Source: Pseudomonas putida
GTDB lineage: Bacteria; Pseudomonadota; Gammaproteobacteria; Pseudomonadales; Pseudomonadaceae
Reading direction: 5' to 3'
Length of the DNA: 64,000 nucleotides
Assembly: GCF_030159595.1 (NCBI RefSeq)
Contig: NZ_BSKJ01000007.1
Coordinates: 295,965 to 359,964 of the forward strand
The notes under the pieces are model-generated. The model saw only the letters and a list, made by a program, of their open reading frames with translations, made no database searches and was not told where the DNA came from. Below are positions 8,876 through 16,987 of the stretch, in pieces (positions within the stretch are counted from its first letter, which is position 1; every line of letters begins with the position of its first letter). The position numbers and the translations under genes were made by a program.

Positions 8876-10177
8876 ATGAACAACCACTGTGGCTGGATCG
8901 CCTTGGCTGGAGAGTCGCCGGTAAAGCCGCGCCTCGAAGGCACGCAACAGGTCGACTGGCTGATCATCGGCGGCGGCATCACCGGCCTCTCGGCGGCCCA
9001 TACCCTGGCGCGGCGATTTCCCTCGCAACGGGTGGTGCTGCTCGACCGCCAGCGTGTTGCCCAAGGCGCGTCGGCGCGCAATTCCGGGTTTGTGGTCAGC
9101 CATGAGTTGCCTGGCGCTGGCGAGCTGATCGGCACTGCGGGGTTCGCCGGTTACCAGGTCGCGTCGCGCATTGGTGTGGCGGCTGGGGAGGAGGTGCGTC
9201 GACGTATCGCCGAGCTTAAGCTGGACTGCGAACTCAGTGAAAACGGCTATCACTTCGCGGTGCATGAACCGGCGCACCTGCAGAAAGTCCAGCAGACCCT
9301 GGAAACCCTAACGTCCGTGGGCGCCCAGGCGCAGTTCTTCGAGGGCACACTGCTGCAGCAGCGCCTGGGCACGTCGTTCTATGCCCGCGCCGTCCACTGC
9401 GCGGGTGGCAACGGGTTGATGCAGCCGGCCCGCTACGTCAAAGGCCTGGCCGACAGCCTGCCGGAGCAGGTGGAAGTCTTCGAGCACAGCGCCGTCACCG
9501 ACCTGCGCCGCCGCCCCGGAAAAGGTTGGGCCGCGCAGACCGAAGCAGGTGAAGTGCAGGCGCGACAAGTGCTGGTGTGCGTGGGCGCATTCCTGCCAAG
9601 GGTTGGCCTCAAGCGCAGCGGCACTTTCCCGCTGGAACTGAGCGCCAGCATCACCCGTCCGCTTACTGAAGGGCATTGGCAGCAGCTATTCGGCGATCAA
9701 GGTTGGGGCGTGCTGTCCACCCTGCCAGGCGGCTGCACCTTGCGCCTGCTGCCGGGGCGCCGGCTACTGATCCGCAACACCGTGGAATATCGCCAGCGCG
9801 ATATCGATGCCGCCAGCCTGGCCGTGCGCCAGCGCGAGCACCTGCGGGGCCTGCAAAAGCGCTTCCCGGGGATTATGGCGCAAGACCTCGAATACACCTG
9901 GACCGGCCACCTCAGCGGCACCCGTTCCGGCGAGCCGTACTTCGCCAGGATCCAGGACGGCCTGCATGCCGTGGCCGGGTGCAATGGCTCCGGTGTCGCC
10001 CGCGGAACCTTGTGGGGCCGCTTGCTGGTAGAGATGGCCATTGGCGCCGACTCGGCCTTGCTGCGCGATGTGCTTAGCCAGGCCCGTCCGGGCTACCTGC
10101 CGCCACGGCCGTTCTTCGACTTGGGCGCCAGCGTGCGCATGGCCTGGGAAGTGCGCCGCGCCCAGGGCGAGCGCTGA
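8876..10177 (+). CDS. FAD-dependent amine/amino-acid oxidoreductase (DAO family, PuuB-like)
   Basis: 433 residues with an N-terminal FAD-binding Rossmann motif (LIIGGGITGLSAAHTLA, about residues 29-45) and the DAO-family pattern NSGFV. The C-terminal part has VAGCNGSGVARGT, matching the end of PuuB/OrdL-type enzymes that oxidise gamma-glutamylputrescine or related N-alkylamines. A GAAGGAG sequence precedes the ATG. The polyamine-type binding protein gene follows 41 bp downstream, so both probably serve uptake and oxidation of an amine. No glutamate-amine ligase gene is adjacent, so the exact substrate is uncertain. Confidence 0.87.
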   Translation: MNNHCGWIALAGESPVKPRLEGTQQVDWLIIGGGITGLSAAHTLARRFPSQRVVLLDRQRVAQGASARNSGFVVSHELPGAGELIGTAGFAGYQVASRIGVAAGEEVRRRIAELKLDCELSENGYHFAVHEPAHLQKVQQTLETLTSVGAQAQFFEGTLLQQRLGTSFYARAVHCAGGNGLMQPARYVKGLADSLPEQVEVFEHSAVTDLRRRPGKGWAAQTEAGEVQARQVLVCVGAFLPRVGLKRSGTFPLELSASITRPLTEGHWQQLFGDQGWGVLSTLPGGCTLRLLPGRRLLIRNTVEYRQRDIDAASLAVRQREHLRGLQKRFPGIMAQDLEYTWTGHLSGTRSGEPYFARIQDGLHAVAGCNGSGVARGTLWGRLLVEMAIGADSALLRDVLSQARPGYLPPRPFFDLGASVRMAWEVRRAQGER

Positions 10178-10218
10178 TTTTTCAATTACCTTGCAAACAA
10201 GAACAAGAGAGCGAATCC

Positions 10219-11307
10219 ATGATCAAGCACACTTGCGTGGCCCTGTTGTCCTCGGCGTTGCTGGCCGCTGCGGCGCATGCCGAAGAACGGGTCAATATCG
10301 CCAACTGGAGCGGTTACATCGCCGATGACACCCTGGCCGAGTTTACCCGTCGCACCGGCATCAAGACCACCTACGACCTGATCGACAGCAACGAGACCAC
10401 CGAAGCCAAGCTGATGACCGGCAACAGCGGCTACGACCTGGCAAGCCCGTCGAACCACTTCCTGCCGCGCCTGATCAAGGCGGGGGCCATCCAGGAGCTG
10501 GACCACACCCAGTTGCCCAACTGGCATAACCTCGACCCGAAGCTGATGAAGATCCTGGAGGCCAGCGACCCGGGCAACCGATACGCGATCCCGTACATGT
10601 GGGTGACCACCGGCATTGGCTACAACGTAGAGAAGATCAAGGCGATCTTCGGCAGCACTGAGGTGACGCAGTCCTGGGACCTGTTGTTCAAGCCGGAAAA
10701 CGTCCAGAAGCTCAGCCAGTGCGGGGTGGCGTTCCTCGACAACCCGACGCAGATCATTTCCATCACCCTGAAGACACTGGGCTTGGACCCGCATAGCGAG
10801 AAGCCCGAAGACCTGAAGAAGGCCGAAGCGGCGTTGCTGGCGGTGCGGCCTTACATCAGTTACTTCCACCAGTCCAAGTATGTGAGCGACCTGGCCAACG
10901 GCAATATTTGCGTGGCCATCGGTTTCAGTGGCGACGTGTTGCAGGCCATGGGCAGTGCCAAGCAGGCCGGGAATGGGGTGGAGGTGGGCTACAGCATTCC
11001 GCGTGAAGGTTCGACCGTGGCGGTGGATATGGTTGTGATGCCCAAGGGGGCACCGCACCGGGAAAATGGGTACGCGTACCTCAACTACCTGTTAGAGCCG
11101 AAGGTGATCGCCAACATCAGCAATGCTGTGAAGTACCCGAATGGGAATGCGGCGGCGCTGGAGTACATCACGCCGGATTTGCGTGACAATCCGGCAATCT
11201 ACCCGCCGGAATCGGTACTCGATGCGCTGTTCCCGATCAAGACCCTATCGCCGGCGGGGATGCGCTTGAGTACCCGGCTATGGACCAGAGTGACAAGTGG
11301 GAAGTGA
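10219..11307 (+). CDS. Periplasmic polyamine-type ABC binding protein (PotF/SpuD-like)
   Basis: 362 residues with a signal peptide ending near AHA-EE (residues 1-22). The mature protein opens with VNIANWSGYIADDT, the hallmark of putrescine/spermidine binding proteins, and keeps the SNHF and YMWVTTGIGYN segments of the ligand cleft. It binds an amine in the periplasm and hands it to an ABC permease. No permease or ATPase gene is adjacent, so it either uses a transporter encoded elsewhere or acts only in sensing. It is likely co-transcribed with the oxidoreductase. Confidence 0.9.
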   Translation: MIKHTCVALLSSALLAAAAHAEERVNIANWSGYIADDTLAEFTRRTGIKTTYDLIDSNETTEAKLMTGNSGYDLASPSNHFLPRLIKAGAIQELDHTQLPNWHNLDPKLMKILEASDPGNRYAIPYMWVTTGIGYNVEKIKAIFGSTEVTQSWDLLFKPENVQKLSQCGVAFLDNPTQIISITLKTLGLDPHSEKPEDLKKAEAALLAVRPYISYFHQSKYVSDLANGNICVAIGFSGDVLQAMGSAKQAGNGVEVGYSIPREGSTVAVDMVVMPKGAPHRENGYAYLNYLLEPKVIANISNAVKYPNGNAAALEYITPDLRDNPAIYPPESVLDALFPIKTLSPAGMRLSTRLWTRVTSGK

Positions 11308-11352
11308 GGCCGCGACCGGTGGGAATAGTTCACTGAGGGGGGCTACTCTACG

Positions 11353-11502
11353 ATAGCGATCAGCGCGGTTGCTGTTGGCGAGCGTTTGATGCAGTTGATA
11401 CCTGACGCCAGCCTGGCGGTGTTTCCCGAGGCCGATCATGACTTGGGCCACAGCCATGCCGAAGCGGTTGCGCGCCTGATTGACGCGCACCTTGCTTCCT
11501 GA
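11353..11502 (+). pseudogene. Remnant: C-terminal end of an alpha/beta hydrolase
   Basis: The plus-strand frame ending in TGA at 11500-11502 reads as the last roughly 45 residues of an alpha/beta hydrolase: VGERLMQLIPDASLAVF, then PEADHDLGHSHAEAVARLID. The histidine in EADHDLGHSH fits the catalytic-histidine region of that fold. There is no start codon or N-terminal domain, and an in-frame TAG stands a little upstream (11326-11328). This is a deletion remnant rather than a gene. It is wedged between the binding-protein gene and the convergent fusion gene, 8 bases from the latter's stop. Confidence 0.7.
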
Positions 11503-11510
11503 TGGTCGTT

Positions 11511-13199
11511 TCAAGCTGCCGTAGACACGACTGGCCTGGCTTCACCAATCAGGATGTCTTCAAAGAACGCCCCGACCGGTTCGGTAGGGTGGCACAACTG
11601 TATTTCCAGTACCCATACGACCTCGCTAGGAACGATCTCTACCTCGGCCAGTTTGTCCTGCCCATACAGTACATGCGGGAAGTCGGCGATGCGGTGCCCG
11701 GCCAGGTTGCGCTCAAGCTGCCAGCCTTTGGCCTGGGCACTGCGCTCGGCGAAGTCATACAATTCACGTCCGGTCAGCCCACGGCCCCAGGCCTGACGGG
11801 TTTCGTCGAACACGTCATGCAATGCCTTGACGCAGGCGTGGTGCAGTTCGTGCTGGCCGAACACGAAGGTGTCGCCATAGTCGCCTTCGTAGCCATCCCA
11901 GACCGGGCCGACGTCGACCACGACAATGTCCGTAGTACGTAATACGCGCTGCAGATCAATACCTTGTCGCGGGGTACGCACGGTGTCATCGCCGAAGCGG
12001 ATGTAGGTGGGGTGCCAGGTGTGCGACGCGCCCATAGCCTGCAGGGTTTGCGCGGCCATCTCAAGCGCCTGGGCAGTGGTCATGCCGACCTGCAGTTGGC
12101 TGGCAATCGCGGCCACGGACCGTACCGACTGCTCGCGGGCCGCAAGCATGCCGTCCAGCGAATAGCGCGGGCCGACCTTTTCCAGCGCTGGGTGCAGTGT
12201 GCTGGCCGAGGAAGCCTGCGCTGCCAGTGCGCCACTGGCGACAAAGGCTTCAGCGACGAAACGATGGGGGGGAACGCCTGCCGCAAGGCACTGTTCGCGG
12301 GCCTGGCTGATCATCGTGGCATTGCCGCAGGCGTAGACCTGGGCCTCGTCCCAGCGATGTGCGTGGGCCAGCGCCGCCTGCTGCACCCGCGCCTGGTCCG
12401 AGCGTACCGGGTACCAGCGAAAATGTGGGTGCATACGGCTGGCCTGTTCGAGAAAATCATGGTCGTAGAAGTCCGCTGTCGATGAACCGCCCCAATACAG
12501 CGTGACCTCGGCATCGCGTGCCAGGGCAGTCAGCAGCAAGGGTTTGATGCCGGCATAACCTGTGCCGGTGGCGAACAGCACCAACGGGCGTTGGTCCTCG
12601 TGTTGCCAGGTGCAGGCGCCCAGCGGGCCTTCGAGCGTTACTGATGCGCCGGCCTGCAGGGCGGGCAGCAAGCCTTCTGTGAACAGGCCACCGCTGACCT
12701 TGCGAATATGAAACACCAGTTGCCCCTGTTCCTGGGCCGGTAGGTTGGCAATGGAGAAGCAGCGGCTGTCGCCATTGCCCAGCTGGAACCGCACATATTG
12801 GCCAGCCCGAACGTCCAGTGGCTGGGCAGGCTGCAGCACGAGCTCGACGATATCTGTACTGAGCGCGCGCTGGCCAGCCACCTGCGCGTGGACTTCCAGT
12901 GCCGGGGTATCCAGTGACCAGCCGGGTATCTCCAGGCGCATGTCACTGCAGGCGTGGCTCTGGCACAGCAGCATCTCGTCGGTGGCCAGGGGGTAGGAGG
13001 CGGGCGGTGTATCCGCATCTCGCTGCTTGTCGTGATACTGCCCCGACACCACCTTGACCTTGCACGAGCCACAAGCACCGCGGCGGCAGGAGAAGGGGAC
13101 CGGCAGGCCGCTGGCGAGCATGGCATCGAGCAGCAACTCGTGGCTGGCTTCGAAGGTTTTGCCCGAGGGCGACAATTCAATGACGTGGCGGCTTTGCAT
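11511..13199 (-). CDS. Ferredoxin/FAD reductase fused to an M24 (Xaa-Pro peptidase-like) domain
   Basis: 562 residues in three parts. Residues 1-90 are a plant-type [2Fe-2S] domain with Cys38, Cys43, Cys46 and Cys79. About 95-320 is a ferredoxin-NAD(P) reductase module with CFSIAN for FAD and ATGTGYAGIKPLL plus YACGNATMI for NAD. About 345-562 is an M24 metallopeptidase-like domain that keeps candidate metal ligands: the two Asp of VVVDVGPVWDGYEGDYGDTF, the His of GHRIADFPH, the Glu of VWVLEIQ and the Glu of GAFFEDI. The first two parts match electron-donor components of Rieske oxygenases; no oxygenase gene is nearby. ATG 13199 is preferred to GTG 13205 because GAGG lies 5 bases before it. 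A MocR regulator gene is divergent. Confidence 0.85.
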   Translation of the reverse strand: MQSRHVIELSPSGKTFEASHELLLDAMLASGLPVPFSCRRGACGSCKVKVVSGQYHDKQRDADTPPASYPLATDEMLLCQSHACSDMRLEIPGWSLDTPALEVHAQVAGQRALSTDIVELVLQPAQPLDVRAGQYVRFQLGNGDSRCFSIANLPAQEQGQLVFHIRKVSGGLFTEGLLPALQAGASVTLEGPLGACTWQHEDQRPLVLFATGTGYAGIKPLLLTALARDAEVTLYWGGSSTADFYDHDFLEQASRMHPHFRWYPVRSDQARVQQAALAHAHRWDEAQVYACGNATMISQAREQCLAAGVPPHRFVAEAFVASGALAAQASSASTLHPALEKVGPRYSLDGMLAAREQSVRSVAAIASQLQVGMTTAQALEMAAQTLQAMGASHTWHPTYIRFGDDTVRTPRQGIDLQRVLRTTDIVVVDVGPVWDGYEGDYGDTFVFGQHELHHACVKALHDVFDETRQAWGRGLTGRELYDFAERSAQAKGWQLERNLAGHRIADFPHVLYGQDKLAEVEIVPSEVVWVLEIQLCHPTEPVGAFFEDILIGEARPVVSTAA

Positions 13200-13216
13200 G
13201 AACACCTCGGCTCAAA

Positions 13217-13261
13217 TGGAGGTTTGATTGTTGCTATAGTCCAGGACCAGCAGAACCTCCA
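13217..13261. promoter_or_regulatory. Inverted repeat in the fusion gene/MocR divergent promoter
   Basis: TGGAGGTT (13217-13224) and AACCTCCA (13254-13261) are perfect inverted copies in the 78-bp gap between the two divergent genes. The flanks extend the match (CAAAT and ATTTGG). The position fits an operator for the MocR-type regulator; this is inferred. Confidence 0.45.
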
Positions 13262-13277
13262 GATTTGGATAATTCAT

Positions 13278-14765
13278 ATGGTCCAGCTTCGTAAATGGCA
13301 GCCGCTGCTCAAGCTCGAAGGGGCGCAAGCTTCGTACCGGCAGATTGTCGAGGGATTGGTGGCCGCGATCAGCGAGGGCCGCCTGCGCCCCGGCACGCCC
13401 TTGCCCGGCACGCGGGAGATGGCGCAATTGCTGAACGTCAACCGCAAGACGGTGATCCTGGCCTACGAGGAAGCCGAGACCAAAGGCTGGCTGCAAAGCG
13501 TGCAGCGCCGGGGCACCTTTGTCAGCCAGCAGCTGGCGGCCAGCGCACGGGCCGAACCTGATGCCACCCGACGCTTCGCCCTGGCGCTGCCAGAGGAACC
13601 CGCTGTTGCCTATTTCGCCGCGAACGAACAGGCCGCCGCACAGCAGGGGCGGCCAGGTGCGTTGTTTTTCGACAACGGTGCCTGTGACCACCGCCTGCTG
13701 CCGCAGGCTGTACTGCACCGCTATTACCGCAATGCCTTGCGCAGCAGTTTCACCAGCAACAGCGTGCGCCACGGCAGTGAATGCAGCAGCCACTCCCTGC
13801 GCAGTGCCCTGGCCGACATGCTGCGGCACAATCGCAGCCTGAACGTTGGTGCCGAGCATATCTGCCTGACCCAGGGGGTGCAGATGTCGCTGTCGCTGGT
13901 GGCCAGCGTGTTGCTCAAGCCGGGCGATGTTGTGCTGGTCGAGCGCCTCAGTTATCCGCCTGCGTGGGAGATCTTCCGTCAGCTGGGTGCCCGGCTGGTC
14001 ACCGTGGAGCTGGACCATGAGGGCTGCCGTGTCGATCAGCTCGATGCCCTGTGCCGGCAGCACAAGGTACGGATGATGTACATCACGCCCCATCACCAGT
14101 TCCCCACCACGGTCAGCCTGCCGGCCGGGCGCCGGCAGCAGTTGCTGGAGCTGGCGCGTCAGCACGACTTTTGTGTGGTCGAGGAAGATTACGACTACGA
14201 GTACCACTTCTCCGGGCGGCCCTACCTGCCGTTGGCCAGTGACCGCCAGCAGCGGCATGTGATCTACATTGGCACGATGTCCAAGCCCTTGGGCAGCACG
14301 TTCCGCTGCAGTTATATCGTGGCACCCGTGGAGGTGATTGCAGTGCTGGAGCGCAGGGCGACGCTGACCTTGGGGCAGGGCGATGCGGTGATGCAGTGCA
14401 TGCTGGCGGACTTGATCAATGATGGCGAGCTGAAGAAGCACTTGCGCCGGGTCAATCGTGAGTACCGTCGACGCCGGGAGACGCTTTTGGCGTGTCTACA
14501 CGAAGCCTTTGGCGAGCACATTTCCGTACAGGAGCCTGAAGGGGGGCTGGCGCTGTGGGTGCGCTTTGCCGACGTGATCAATGTGGATGAGTTGGTCGAG
14601 AAAGCGCTGGAGCTGGACCTGGTGGTGCGCAGTGGGCGGCAGTTTTCGCCGTTTGGCCATGCCGAGAATGCCTTGCGCCTGGGGTTTGCTTCGCTGGATG
14701 TGGATGAGATCCGGCTGGCCACGCAGCGCCTGGCACAGGCGGCGAGTGCTATTGCCGCGGGGTAA
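13278..14765 (+). CDS. MocR/PdxR-family regulator (GntR HTH plus aminotransferase-like domain)
   Basis: 495 residues. A GntR winged helix is at about 15-80 (SYRQIVEGLVAAISEGRLRP, then NVNRKTVILAYEEAETKGWL), followed by a fold-type I aminotransferase domain with DYDYEYHF and the PLP-lysine region IYIGTMSKPLGSTFR. MocR proteins use PLP or a PLP adduct as effector rather than catalysing transamination. The frame is open well upstream, but the homologous protein begins at ATG 13278. It is divergent from the reductase-M24 fusion gene, which is its likely target; the effector may be an amine or amino acid. Confidence 0.9.
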   Translation: MVQLRKWQPLLKLEGAQASYRQIVEGLVAAISEGRLRPGTPLPGTREMAQLLNVNRKTVILAYEEAETKGWLQSVQRRGTFVSQQLAASARAEPDATRRFALALPEEPAVAYFAANEQAAAQQGRPGALFFDNGACDHRLLPQAVLHRYYRNALRSSFTSNSVRHGSECSSHSLRSALADMLRHNRSLNVGAEHICLTQGVQMSLSLVASVLLKPGDVVLVERLSYPPAWEIFRQLGARLVTVELDHEGCRVDQLDALCRQHKVRMMYITPHHQFPTTVSLPAGRRQQLLELARQHDFCVVEEDYDYEYHFSGRPYLPLASDRQQRHVIYIGTMSKPLGSTFRCSYIVAPVEVIAVLERRATLTLGQGDAVMQCMLADLINDGELKKHLRRVNREYRRRRETLLACLHEAFGEHISVQEPEGGLALWVRFADVINVDELVEKALELDLVVRSGRQFSPFGHAENALRLGFASLDVDEIRLATQRLAQAASAIAAG

Positions 14766-14790
14766 GATGAAGATGCAAGTCCGGATGAAA

Positions 14791-14826
14791 ACCCTGTAGG
14801 AGTGGGTAAACCCGCTCCTACAGGGT
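14791..14826. terminator. Strong bidirectional hairpin
   Basis: A 16-bp stem (one G-T pair) around TAAA: ACCCTGTAGGAGTGGG / CCCGCTCCTACAGGGT. It lies between the convergent MocR and DUF1835 genes and resembles half of a local REP element. It can act as a terminator in both directions. Confidence 0.75.
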
Positions 14827-14847
14827 GGTTGCCATGCTGCGGAACTG

Positions 14848-16089
14848 CTAACGCCGCCACACCTCACCTTGTTCGGTCACTACCCAAGGCCTGTCAGCCG
14901 CATCGATCAGCACCCCGCCAACCCAACGCGGTGCCGGGTTGCAATCGAGCCAGTGTACCTTTCCGGCAAGCACCTGTTCGGCAAGCGGGGTCAGTTGCAA
15001 CTGCCGCTGCGCCCAGGCCTCTCCAGGGCCTTCCAGCAGTAATGGCTGCGGCCCATGGATCAGGGGCTGCAGCAGGGCATGGAACATCATGTCGCCCAAG
15101 TAAGGCAGGGGATCATCCTGCATCGTCAACTGGCCAAATACGCGCCCGGCCGGCAGTTCGCCGCGCAACGCCAGCACGCGTAGCAGCAGGCGTTCGGTAA
15201 GGCTCAAACCATCATTCGCCCCCGGCAGCTCTTGCAGCTGGCGGGCCAATGCGCGGCCCAGCAACGGCAGGGCCGTATGCTGGCAGCCAGCCAGGCTTGC
15301 CCAGGCCTGCGGATCAGGTGCGGTGTAGGCCGCCCACGCCTGGCGCGCCAGTGCCAGTGCATCCTCGCCCAGTGCGCGACGTTGTGGCCACAGCCAGGCC
15401 AGCAGGTCGGGGGCCAGTTGGCCGATGCCGATGAAGCGCTGGATACCGGGCACCTGGTCAATCTCGATCAGTTCCAGCCGACGGGGCAGGCCGGGCAGGC
15501 TGGCGAGCACGCGAATCAGGAACAGTTGGTCGTAGGCGTCGGCCTCGCACCACAGCACAATCTGGCTGTCGGGGCTCAGCCTGGCCAATGCACTGCGCTG
15601 TACCGCCTGGCGCTGCTCAAGGTCTTGTGGGGTCAGCTTGAACGCCTGCTGCACATAGGCACCCCGCACCTGCCAGTACTGCGCCTCGGGCAATGCCGGT
15701 ACCGGCCCCATGACCATCGGGTCTTCGAACATCTGGAAGGCGCCGTTGAACCCGGCGGTGCGCAAGCTGTGGGCGATGTCGTTGCCGCAGCGCCAATGCT
15801 CTACGGCAGCCTCGTCATCAGCAGAAAAACCGGGGTGGCGCGCGGCGAAGGCCACGGCATCGGCATGGGCCTTGAGCTTGGGCCAGCTGGCAAACCCGGC
15901 CTCGCGGGCTACCAGCCATTGGGTATCGGCAAGCCGGTAGTCGGGGCCGGTCAGGCCAAGCGTGCGCAATTGCTCGCGGACGTCGTCGGCTTCGTGGTTT
16001 TTCAGTGCAGTCAGCAGGCGCTTGGCGCGTTTGCGCAAGGCGGGTAGGTCGAGCAGGCCGTGGTGGCGGGATGCATTGATGGCGGGCAT
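14848..16089 (-). CDS. DUF1835 domain-containing protein
   Basis: 413 residues. ATG 16089 is set by AAAGGAG 5 bases upstream; the frame stays open further upstream but overlaps the short coupled ORF and the TPR gene there. The N-terminal 75 residues are helical and carry GFASWPKLKAH, a pattern found in ankyrin-type proteins. The middle has the DUF1835 signature (FNGAFQMFEDPMVMGPVP, about 130-147, and IVLWCEADAYDQLFLIRVLA). The C-terminus resembles DUF3658. Function is unknown. The gene is monocistronic, with a strong hairpin after its stop. Confidence 0.82.
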   Translation of the reverse strand: MPAINASRHHGLLDLPALRKRAKRLLTALKNHEADDVREQLRTLGLTGPDYRLADTQWLVAREAGFASWPKLKAHADAVAFAARHPGFSADDEAAVEHWRCGNDIAHSLRTAGFNGAFQMFEDPMVMGPVPALPEAQYWQVRGAYVQQAFKLTPQDLEQRQAVQRSALARLSPDSQIVLWCEADAYDQLFLIRVLASLPGLPRRLELIEIDQVPGIQRFIGIGQLAPDLLAWLWPQRRALGEDALALARQAWAAYTAPDPQAWASLAGCQHTALPLLGRALARQLQELPGANDGLSLTERLLLRVLALRGELPAGRVFGQLTMQDDPLPYLGDMMFHALLQPLIHGPQPLLLEGPGEAWAQRQLQLTPLAEQVLAGKVHWLDCNPAPRWVGGVLIDAADRPWVVTEQGEVWRR

Positions 16090-16211
16090 GCCAACTCCTT
16101 TGGGGCTCGGTCCGCCGACAAGCCGGGAGCTGGTATGAGAATGTATGGGTGCATGGCTCGGGCAACCCCTTCGCGCGGACCGCAGGCGCAGCCGGCGCCC
16201 AGGTCCCGACT

Positions 16212-16331
16212 TTAACGGTGTAGCGTACCGGGTTGCAAACGATAGTTTTCCCATGCCTTGTCGCACGCCTTGCACGGGTAGAGGTCGTGTATGCCTGGGC
16301 CGCTGAGTGTTGCCAGCGCTTGGCCGATCAT
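16212..16331 (-). CDS. Small CxxC protein, 39 aa, coupled to TPR gene
   Basis: A 39-residue frame whose ATG (16331-16329) overlaps the stop of the upstream TPR gene as TGATG, the classic layout for translational coupling. It contains DLYPCKACDKAWENYRLQPG, a CxxC pair with aromatic neighbours that could bind metal or act as a redox site. It has no family I recognise. It could also be chance, as the frame is short, but the coupling and the CxxC make it worth recording. It ends 122 bases before the DUF1835 start. Confidence 0.45.
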   Translation of the reverse strand: MIGQALATLSGPGIHDLYPCKACDKAWENYRLQPGTLHR

Positions 16332-16729
16332 CAATGCGCAGCCGTCGGCAGCATGCCTGAGCGTTGGGCGTTGTGTGCGGCTTCAATCAACTGCAGGTTG
16401 CGATTGCGCAGCGCGTGGTTGGCACCGACACGCAGGTTGGAACGCAGCGCCAGCGTCTCTGCCTGTTCAAACTGCCCTTGCTGCAGGCGCAGAACGCCAA
16501 GGTAGTGCAAGGTCGCCGGGTTGTTCGGCTGTATGTGCAGTGCTCGCTCAAGCGTGGCCGCAGCCTGGTCCAGTTGGCCGTCGGCATACTGCTGCGAAGC
16601 CTTATCGATCAGCACGGTCGATGCATTGTTGCTGCGTGCGGGCGCCGAGCGCTCGCCGGCCAGCGCGTGTGTAGCCGCCACTACGCTGAACAACAGAAGC
16701 ATGGCTGACAGGGCAGGTGTGCTGGGCAT
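16331..16729 (-). CDS. Exported TPR-repeat protein
   Basis: 132 residues with a signal peptide (MPSTPALSAMLLLFSVVAAT, cleavage near ALA-GE). At least two TPR units follow: ASQQYADGQLDQAAATLERA with HIQPNNPATLHYLG, then VLRLQQGQFEQAETLAL. TPRs mediate protein-protein contacts, here in the periplasm or envelope. The partner is unknown. It ends in a TGATG overlap with the 39-residue CxxC ORF. The chemoreceptor gene on the opposite strand begins about 260 bases away, and the region between holds the divergent promoters. Confidence 0.78.
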   Translation of the reverse strand: MPSTPALSAMLLLFSVVAATHALAGERSAPARSNNASTVLIDKASQQYADGQLDQAAATLERALHIQPNNPATLHYLGVLRLQQGQFEQAETLALRSNLRVGANHALRNRNLQLIEAAHNAQRSGMLPTAAH

Positions 16730-16987
16730 CGGCAGTAAACTCGACAGGTCTTTGGCAAGCCACTCGCGGGTAAGGGGCGAGGGGGTGCTATCGACCGGGA
16801 AGTCGGGATGAAGTTCCCGCCTGGGCGGCGCACTGCCTCCGCTCTCGGCCTTCGACTGGCAACATCTGTTCGGTTACCGCCCATAACCGCCTCCACGCAC
16901 CTCAAGCCTGCGCTGGCACCTCCGATAGCAGCACACCCACCGTCGAATCATCGATCAGAAGTGGTGCCAACAAGGAGTACTGCCCGC

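Noticed and set aside
13212..14441. 409-codon minus-strand frame across the MocR gene
   Set aside because: The plus-strand protein has clear GntR and aminotransferase domains; the minus frame has none.
16090..16386. Possible 99-residue N-terminal extension of the DUF1835 protein
   Set aside because: It overlaps the TPR gene and the coupled 39-residue ORF, and AAAGGAG marks ATG 16089 as the start.
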